This document shows positions 19,260 to 27,500 of a DNA stretch of 27,500 bases, piece by piece (positions within the stretch are counted from its first letter, which is position 1; each line of letters begins with the position of its first letter). The translations under genes and the position numbers were made by a program. Source of the DNA: Pigoraptor vietnamica (lineage: Eukaryota; Opisthokonta; Filasterea); NCBI GenBank assembly GCA_943704525.1, contig CALSCQ010002564.1, positions 1-27,500 on the forward strand, written 5' to 3'. Below the pieces are notes generated by a model. That model was given only the letters and a program-made list of their open reading frames with translations, was not told the DNA's origin and made no database searches.

Positions 19260-22200
19260 TCAGTCGTCCAAAGTAATGCCGTGGGCCTGAAGGCTCGGCG
19301 CCACGCGGCGTGTCACATCGTCCCTCACTTGTGCGTTGACAATACCGCGGAGATACCGCGCGATCTCCCCCCGACGTCTGGTCAGGTGCGCCTCCCGAAA
19401 GTGCTGCCTCACCGGCACGCCGGCTCGTTCGAGAATGTCCCTCACGAGACAGTCCCGGTAATGCGCGTGGGTGTTGTTGTTTGCCCTGTTCTCCGCCGTC
19501 GGATCGTCCCCGAATGTCTGGAGGCAAAGCGCGCAGAACTTGGCCTTGCAATCACTGCGGATGCGCGCAACTCCGGTCAGGAGCGAAGGTAACTGACAAT
19601 GGCCCACAACAGCTTTCGAAATGTTGCGAGTGTGTGAGTGTCTTTGTGTGTGTAAGTGTGTGTGCGTGTGTGGGTGTGTGTGCGTGCGTGCGTGTGCGTG
19701 CGCGTGTGTACGGCCGTGACGCACAATGAGAGCAGACGGTCAAACCACGCACCCGCACTCAAGGGCATCGCACCCATCATACTCTGCAAAGACAGCGTAG
19801 CACGAGGGGCAATGGAGGTTCAGAATGTCCTCGACAATGTGCTCCACGTGGATGCGGACAACAGCCTCCATCGGTCGCTCCACGAATGCCGCCCTCTCGC
19901 GCAGCAAGCGATCGCGATGTACCAACTCGCACCCGCGTCGCGTGAGGCGCCGCGTGGTTTCGCGCATTTTCTCGAGCAGCGTCTCGACGACTGCCTTTGG
20001 TAGGCGCCTGAGGAGCGTGTCCATTGGTAAGAACCTCCCACAGCTGCTTCGGTTAGGGCACGGGACGGCGGTGAGTTCGCATGCAACGGCGCCCTTCGAG
20101 CCAGCGCCGAGCGAGTTGATGTGCATCGCAATGCACGCCCAGCAAAACGTGTGGCCTTCCCCAGGACCGCACGAAACAACCTCGCGCTTGTTCTCCTCAA
20201 AAAAGTCCTTGCATCCGCCGCACTGAACGCGCGCCCCTTCTCCGCCGCCGTTGTCGCTGAAGCACGCATGCGCGAGGGCTGCCGCGGCCGTCGGGCGAGC
20301 ATTGCGGCCCACTTCGAGCACCGACCGAAGAAGATCCGCCACGGATGTGTTCGCGTGCGATGGCAGCACGAGACTGCGCGAGACGCGAACGCTGTCGATC
20401 TCTGCGGGCCGGGAGGCACCCAGATCGGTGGCAAACAAGACGTCGACGAACAGGAGCGCGAAAGAGTACATGTCGCTGGCCTGGGATGCCGGCGCACCGC
20501 CCTGCACTTCGGGGGCTTCGTACAGCGCACACGTGCCGGTGGGAGGAACGGACTCGCGGCACCCGTAGGGGCCTTCTCCCTTGTCCGCGCTCGATTCAAA
20601 GTCGCAGAGCAGGGCGCGGCCGTTGTCGTTCACGAGAACGCACGCCGGATTGATGCGTCGGTGGACAATGTCGCGGGCGTGCACGTGGGCGAGACCCGCA
20701 AGCACATCGCGCATCAAACGCACTCGCTCCGTCCGAGTAGCCTTCCGCCCTTTCAACCACCCCGCGATGTTTGGGAGAGCCGCGCTCAGCACAAGCACGG
20801 CGGCCGGATCGCCATCGGCAGTGCTGCTGAGAAAGGCGCCGTCGTGCGCTGCGATGTTAGGGTGGGTCTGAAGCCTTGCGAGCGCTCGCACTTCGCGGAG
20901 GAATGCGCGCGCTGCTTGCGAACTGCCCAGCCGGAACGCCTTGATAATCTTGGGCGACCCGCCGCACTCAGCCCGCGCCCACGTGATCGGGGCAACGCAT
21001 GTGCCGAACACGTCAGGCTCAACGCGCTCGAACGAGGGGACCGCCGCATACGTCGCAAACGTGCTCCGCGACAGGCCGAGGCGCCGGTCGATATCGGCAC
21101 CAAACTCGCACACAAACTCCGGAAAATACGCCGCCTTCGCGAGGAAGGCCACCGCCGCGTTGTCGCATTGCGCCGCGACCTCCCGCCACCGCGCGAGCGC
21201 ATCGTCCACCCTCTGCGACGCCTCCCGCAACGCCTGGTGATCCGCGCCATCGTCGATTGCGTCGTTATGCACCGTGCGCGCGTCTCTGTACCCCCGCTGC
21301 CCACGTACGAATGCGAGGATCAGTCCGTCGATCGCCGCAAGGTCCGGGCGACCGTCCACATTGGCGCCGTATTCCACGAGCGACTGGATCGCGCGCCCGA
21401 GCGCAGCCAGCTTCTCGATGGCCATGTCGGTCTGGTGCGCCGCCCGCATGCAGTGGCGGTGCAGACTTTGCGCCCAACTGCGCAGCTCCGTCTCGTGGGG
21501 AACAAATGTGCGCGCCTGCTGCCACACTTCCGCCCGTGCCGCGTTGATCGAAGACAGGGGCCCTTCGACGTTCTCGGACGGTTCGGTTCGCCGACGCTTG
21601 AAGGGGCGGCCGTTCTCGGAGTCGACGTCGTCAGGGGACGCACCGGCGCCGTCGGACACAGGTACCGGCTGTTGCACTCTAGCGTGGTCGTCGAGAGTGG
21701 AAGCAGCCACCGTGTCCGTCCTTGGTCCATTCTCCATCCACTGCGCGTGTCGCGCCAGGCACTCTCGCAGCGCGCTCGCGCAGAACGGCGGCGAAGGGCG
21801 CTCGCAGGTAATGTCGATTGTCCACGCAAGGAACGCGCTCGCACGCCGCTGCCACTCGAAGGCCCGCGAGTCGAGGCTTCCCTCCGCGCCGTCCGCCTCG
21901 TGCGCGCGCAGCACAGCCCTGACGAAATCCTCGCGTGCCACGTCCCGCATTTGAATCACATCCGCCGTGGACGACGCGCCCTTCTTCGCAACCATCTGCT
22001 GCGCCACGTTGTACCAGGTTCGCGCGGCCTCTGCGGCATCGACCGCCCCCGTCACCGCGGAGAGCGACTCGTATGCGTCGCAGAACTCCTGCAAGAGGGC
22101 AACGAGGCCGCCGAGGTCCGCACTTCCGTCCTGTGCCAATAGCACGGGCGGACACTGGCCAAGACGACGGGCGACGTCGACCGCCATCACCTCCACATTC

Positions 22201-25200
22201 GCTCCTGGCGTCTGCGCGAGGGCTTCGGCGAGATCTCGCTCGAACTGCGCCATCCTCTGCAGGGACGCCTTGGTCGCGAGGGTGGCGCACACTTCGTCCG
22301 GGGTGCGACCACGCGCGTTGGCGGCCAAGACCGACGCACCGTACTGCAGGAGGGCGAGACAGACGCCCTCGTGTCCGGTCTCGGCGGCATCGTGAAGCGG
22401 AGTGTTGTTCGCGACGTCCACGGCGTGCACGTTTCCCCCGTGGCGCAAGAGCAGCTTGGCCACGGATGGGTGCCTATTTCGCGCGGCGCAGTGCACTGGG
22501 GTCAACCGGTCTGCGCCGCTCACGGCGTTAACGTCGGCGCCTCGTTCCAGCATGAGCGCGACGAGGTCCAACTGCCCCGTCGCACACGCAAAGTGGAGGG
22601 GCGAGCACGCGCCGGCGATCTCTTGTGTCGGGCGGGCACCCGCGGCAATGAGCGCCCCCGCCACATTGAACTTGTGCTTCCGAAGCGACCCCGCGATCGG
22701 CGTTTCGCCGCTGTTGTTCGCAACGTCTACGTACGCGCCTGCTTCGAGCAGCGCTCCGACCGTGTCGTCGTCCCCGTTCTCGGCGGCCAGGTGAAGCGGC
22801 GTGCTTCCGTCCGCCGCGCGCGCGTTGACGTCTGCTCGGGCCCCCAATAGTGACGCACACGCACGAGCACACCCGTTTCTCGCGGCAGAATGCAGGGCCG
22901 TGTACCCCCGCACGCACACGGTCGCCACATCCGCTCCTCGCGCCAGGAGTGCCTCAATGCCCTCCACGCAGTTGCGCATGGCGGCGTAGTGCAACGCCGT
23001 GCCCTTGGGCGACGCGGCGCGCACGTCCGCCCCGCGGTCCAGGAGTAACGCCAGCGACGAAAGCGCCTTGTTGTCGGCCGCGACGAGGAGCGGCGTTCTT
23101 CCATCCGCGTCACGTGCCTCGATGTCCGCGCCGGCGCGCAACAGTGCGTCGACGGCGTCCATGTTGTTGGCTGCCACCGCAATTGGAACGGCGCTTCCCT
23201 CGCGAGCGCCAGAGCCCCTCTCGCGCGATCGCGCCGCCGCAAGAAACGCAATGATGTCTCCCCGCCCCTGCAGACGCACCGCCTTGTTCAGTGCCGCGTT
23301 CGTGACGCTCGCATTGGCAGCGAGCAGCGTCGCCACGACCTGCGCGTGGCCAGCGCCGCACGCAATTTCCAGCGGCGTTTCTCCGCCCGCGCCGGGTGAG
23401 TTGACGTCCGCCCTCTCGCTGATGAGGATACTGACGGTCATCCAGTGCCCTCCGCGCGCGGCGACGTGGATGGGTGCATCGCGTCGATTGTCCAGCGCCC
23501 CGACCCGTGCGCCTGCAGCCACAAGGGGGTGGATGACTGCGTCGCGCCCTGCGCCCGCGGCGACGTGAAGCGGCGTCTGCAGGTGGACATCGGGAATGTC
23601 CGGTGACACGCCGATTCTCAGCAAATCGAAAATCATTTGCGGGGAGCCCGCTCCCGCCGCCGCGTGCATCGCACTCCGCCCTTGCTTGTCGACCCCTTGG
23701 ACGTCCACGCGGTAATCGCGCAAAAGCCGAACAATGTCACCGAGCCCGCGCTCTGCGGCAATGTGCATCGCGGTCGACCCTCCGTCGCACACGCAGTCCC
23801 AGCGAGCGCCCTCCTCCATAAGCAGCTGCACGCACCCGTGCCTGTTCTCAGCAATCGCCACCGCCAGTGGCGTGAACCCCCTCGCCCGCTGGCACGGGTC
23901 AAGGCGTGCGCCGTGCTTCCGTAGTATGCGCACGACTTCGGTGTGCCCATTCGCCGCCGCCACGTGGAGAGGCGTGCGCAACTCCGTCTGCTCCTGTACG
24001 TCCGGGTCGGCGCCATATTCCAAGAGCACTCCGGCTGCGGCGTCGCTTCCCACGCCGGCAGCGACGTGAAGGGGCGTGCGACCGTCCATGTCGGTATCGT
24101 TTGCGTTCGCTTGCGACGCGAGACATCTGCGAAGGAACTCGGCGTCCCCGCGTGTCGCACCGTAGTGCAGCACACCCACCCCCTGTGCGCCCCGAAATTG
24201 ACGCACGCCGCCAACTCCCGCTATGAGGACACCCAGGGCATCCCAGTGGCCCTTACGCGCAGAAATGTCCGCGGGAAGCTCGCCGCGGTGATTCCTTGCG
24301 CTGGCGTCGGCGCCGGCTGCCAACAGCAAGCGCACGCAAGCGGCGTTGCCTATCGCTGCGGCAAGGTGAAGAGGGGCAACGTCATCGGCGCCGGTCTTGT
24401 TGACGGGCGCCCCGTGCGAGACAAGAAACTGCGCAAGCGCAAGAAGGCTCGCGGCGTCCTGCTGCCGGTCCCGCGCGCCGTTGTCGTCTTGTGGCGAGTG
24501 TGCTTCAAAGAGGGCGTAAAGTGGCGTTGCGCCACGTGAATCGACGGCGGCGACGCACGCGGGCCACGCATCCGCAAGCAGAACGCCAATGTCGAGCCTA
24601 CCAGCGGCGCACGCAGCGTGCATGGCAGTCCGCCCGTCCACGAGGGTTGCGCGCACATCCGCATTGCGACTGAGAAGAGTACGAACCGTGTCCGAGTGCG
24701 CGTCGTGCAGCAGGGCGACAATAAGGGCGTTGGCGCCGGTTGCGTCGCGTGCCTCAATGTCCGCCCCCGCGGCGAGGAGGGCGTCCAAAACAGCCGCGTC
24801 GTCGATGCCGCGACGCAGCCATATGTGCAACGGGGTGTCGCCGTTGACGGCTTCGACGACGGTGGCAGGGGCGCGCTGAGCCAACACGCGCACAGTCTCC
24901 GAGGAGCCCGTGTGCGCGGCAAGGTGAATCGGCAAGAACCCCTTGTGTGTGCGTGCGTGGGTGTCCGCATGCGCGAAGCTGAGAAGGGCCTCGATGATGT
25001 CGGGGTCGATGTTCTCAGTTTTGGCTGCGACGTGGAGGGGCGTCTGGCCGTTTGCGTCGGCGCACCGCGCGACAGAGGGGTCCCTGCGCAACAGAAACCT
25101 TACAAAGTCGCAATTGTTCATCCTGACGGCGGCGCAGATTAAAGGAACGGGCCGACCCTGCGGGGACCATGCCGTTAACGCGGCTCACGACATTCAAGCG

Positions 25201-25491
25201 AGGGGTCTCCGTGTTGTGCGAAGAAGCGTGAGTGTGCGTGTGTGTACTTGTGCGCACGCGTGTGGTGTGCACACGTTAACGTTTGTAAAACAAGGTCCTC
25301 ACCCCACTATGGACCACAGCATCGGGAGGGACTAGATTCCTGCTGACCAGGCTGATCGCACCGTCTGCATCGTGACTGTTAACGCAGTCTTGTAGCTGGG
25401 CCAGGGCGTGCTCGCGGTCCGTCGCTGCTGCTCTCAGCGGGGGTGCGTCGTCGTCGTCGAGCCCGCTTTCCATATCGACATCCTCCGCCAT
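19260..25491 (-). CDS. Ankyrin-repeat / pseudokinase / RING-RING2 protein (putative E3 ubiquitin ligase), 3 exons, 1962 aa
   Basis: Exons on minus: 25491-25303, 25157-19753 and 19554-19260; sum 5,889 nt, in frame. After an acidic N-terminus, residues 64 to about 1040 hold some 28 ankyrin repeats (GRTPLHVAAGVGSDAAAGVL; GSTPLHLAAENGDDDTVGAL). The first (GRPVPLICAAVRMNNCDF) only appears when exon 2 starts at 25157, so the in-frame ATG at 25121 is not the start. A helical linker follows, with a basic NLS-like PFKRRRTE near 1250. A kinase fold spans about 1448-1690: K1469, E1485 and APE (1611-1613) are kept, but HRD is HRR, DFG is DFE and there is no Gly-rich loop. A RING-like module starts at C1709/C1712 (GHTFCWAC, CPNRSSCG). 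A RING2/TRIAD-like module (C1846-PS-C, GC1859, C1864-x2-C1867, FC1872-x2-C1875, HAHYRDC) is completed by the last splice. Ubiquitin transfer via C1859 is inferred. No named orthologue is known to me. Confidence 0.9.
19629..19710. repeat. GT/GTGC microsatellite in the last intron of the ankyrin gene
   Basis: GT, GTGC and TGGGTG units on the plus strand inside the intron 19555-19752; CA-type in gene sense. Frames through it give only Thr-His or Val-Cys peptides. Confidence 0.9.
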
Positions 25492-26335
<844 letters not shown>

Positions 26336-27496
26336 TCAGTCCACGGGCACGAACGTGAACTGGCAGTTGCTCGGCACCGGCGCCCACGCGTGCTCGGGCA
26401 TCTCCCGCAGGGGCCGTGTTCCGTCTCCCCTCACAAAGTCGAATGCGCACAAATACCCTCCGCCAAAAGTGCGCAGGCCAAACGACCCCGGGTTGCCTTC
26501 CACGGGCACCAGCTCGAACTGCTCATAGCGCAACTGCTTCCAGTCGAGCTCGTGGCTAGCAATCCAGCGCTGGTAAAGCAGTGCGGCGTTGATGTTCGTC
26601 GCCCGAAGGTACATGTTGTGCGCCGAGAGGAGGGCGATGCGGTTGGTGCTGTCGACACGCGTCACCGTCCACTTCTCCCACGCGGCCGCAAACGTTTGCA
26701 AGTCGACGTGCGCGCCAATGTAGCCGGGATTCGCACGCATGTAGAGCTCCTCGCCTGACAGCTTGATGTTGTAGTTGCCGGGTGCGATGGGCGGCAAGCG
26801 GGGGTCCGGCGCGCTCTGCACGCGCGCGAGTTGTGAGTTGCGAAATAAAATGGAAAAGGAAAAACAAGGCATCGGCATGCTGAGCTGTGGACGTACCGGA
26901 CACACGCCCACGTTTTGCAGAGGTCTGAGCGCGACGGCGATATGATAGGACGCGGCGATAGCAAGGACGGCGACACTCAGCGACGTGGCGAAGGAGACGG
27001 CGACTGGCTGTCGAGGCAAAGGGGCTACGTCAGTCAGAAGTACAGACCCAAGGGTGAAACGCCACATAATGAAAGACAGTCCATACACACACACATCGAT
27101 CAGACAAGCGTAGAACCCCATCACAACACACAGCACATTCGTGCCACGCCGCGTCTTTCGCTCTCGACTGAACGTTGCAATCGGTGACAGATTCAAACCC
27201 CAGTCGCAACGCACCATCAGCAGCGAGGGCTTGCACTGGTGCTTGTACTGGCGCTTGCACTGCGTCGCTGCGTCGTTGCGGGGCGGACAAGTCGGCAGCG
27301 GCACGGGGGTTGACGTGGCCTGTGGCAATGGCGGCGGGGGGACATCTTGCTCATTCGAGGACTTTGAACTCGGCGGATCGCTGGGCGAAGGCGCTTCAGC
27401 CGCCGTTGCGTGAAGCAGTTGCTCTGTTGAGTCGGGAGTTGCCTGTTCGTCCTCAACAGCTTCAGTTGCATCGACCGTGGCGGTTGAATCGACCAT
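26336..27496 (-). CDS. Two-TM protein with C-terminal fascin-like beta-trefoil, 2 exons, 359 aa
   Basis: Exons 27496-26897 and 26815-26336 are joined across an 81-nt intron (donor CCG|GTACGT, acceptor GTGCAG|AGC). The ATG at 27496 lies at the window edge; an upstream 5' exon cannot be excluded. Residues 1-90 are Ser/Thr/Pro-rich and acidic, probably disordered. A basic patch (RERKTRR) precedes a hydrophobic segment at about 119-145 (NVLCVVMGFYACLIDVCVYG), and a second spans about 163-190 (VAVSFATSLSVAVLAIAASY). Both ends should then be cytosolic by the positive-inside rule. Residues 212-359 show the internal triplication of a fascin-type beta-trefoil: YNIKLSGEELYMRANP...WEKWTV, NRIALLSAHNMYLRA...YEQFELV and GSFGLRTFGGGYLCAF. 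Fascin-like trefoils bind actin or other ligands; a membrane-tethered cytoskeletal linker is one possibility. The beta-trefoil call is fairly firm, the TM count less so. Confidence 0.75.
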   Translation of the reverse strand: MVDSTATVDATEAVEDEQATPDSTEQLLHATAAEAPSPSDPPSSKSSNEQDVPPPPLPQATSTPVPLPTCPPRNDAATQCKRQYKHQCKPSLLMVRCDWGLNLSPIATFSRERKTRRGTNVLCVVMGFYACLIDVCVYGLSFIMWRFTLGSVLLTDVAPLPRQPVAVSFATSLSVAVLAIAASYHIAVALRPLQNVGVCPVRPQLSMPMPCFSFSILFRNSQLARVQSAPDPRLPPIAPGNYNIKLSGEELYMRANPGYIGAHVDLQTFAAAWEKWTVTRVDSTNRIALLSAHNMYLRATNINAALLYQRWIASHELDWKQLRYEQFELVPVEGNPGSFGLRTFGGGYLCAFDFVRGDGTRPLREMPEHAWAPVPSNCQFTFVPVD

Positions 27497-27500
27497 GCGC

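Noticed and set aside
20121-22142. Plus-strand open frame of 673 codons
   Set aside because: It is antisense to the kinase and linker part of the ankyrin gene, is Arg-rich and has no motif. The minus strand carries clear domains.
25119-25121. ATG at 25121 as start of the ankyrin protein
   Set aside because: It cuts the first ankyrin repeat. The CAG acceptor at 25158-25160 adds GRPVPLICAAVR in frame, and the upstream exon with an ATG at 25491 joins in phase 0.

Overview
The window is nuclear DNA from a GC-rich eukaryote, most likely a free-living single-celled one. The genes have many short GT-AG introns (81 to about 350 bases) whose exons join in consistent phase. GT/CA microsatellites sit in introns and gene flanks. 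The domain set (SAM, SH3, ankyrin, TPR, RING/RING2, a fascin-like fold, a PDXDC1 homologue) is eukaryotic. There are no operons, Shine-Dalgarno sites or bacterial genes. I cannot name the species. A relative of opisthokonts, apusomonads or amoebozoans would fit the domain set, but that is a guess.

Layout from left to right: the 3' part of a CDF/ZnT zinc transporter (+, 277-1495); an unrecognised Pro/Ser/Gln-rich protein of 8 exons (+, 1875-4692); convergent with it, a SAM-SAM-SH3-SAM scaffold protein of 5 exons (-, 8588-4906); a 501-base divergent intergenic region; a TPR protein with a C-terminal membrane anchor and a 7-nt microexon (+, 9090-11366); a decayed, internally duplicated gene (-, about 12595-11687); a small secreted helical protein (+, 12820-13173). 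Four minus-strand genes follow: a PDXDC1-like pseudo-decarboxylase of 6 exons (16878-13803), a TATA-driven protein with a zinc finger and 38-residue repeats (18794-17973), a giant ankyrin / pseudokinase / RING-RING2 protein of 1,962 residues (25491-19260), and a two-TM protein with a fascin-like beta-trefoil (27496-26336).

All exon junctions were chosen by hand from GT-AG sites, reading phase and domain continuity. In every multi-exon model whose start and stop are both in the window, the coding length is an exact multiple of three. There is no pathway-like gene cluster. The genes look like independent neighbours: transport, scaffolding, ubiquitin signalling and membrane proteins. The most distinctive items are the ankyrin-pseudokinase-RING/RING2 fusion, the protist PDXDC1 homologue that lacks the PLP-binding lysine, the repeat/zinc-finger protein, and an unusual distribution of intron lengths modulo 3.
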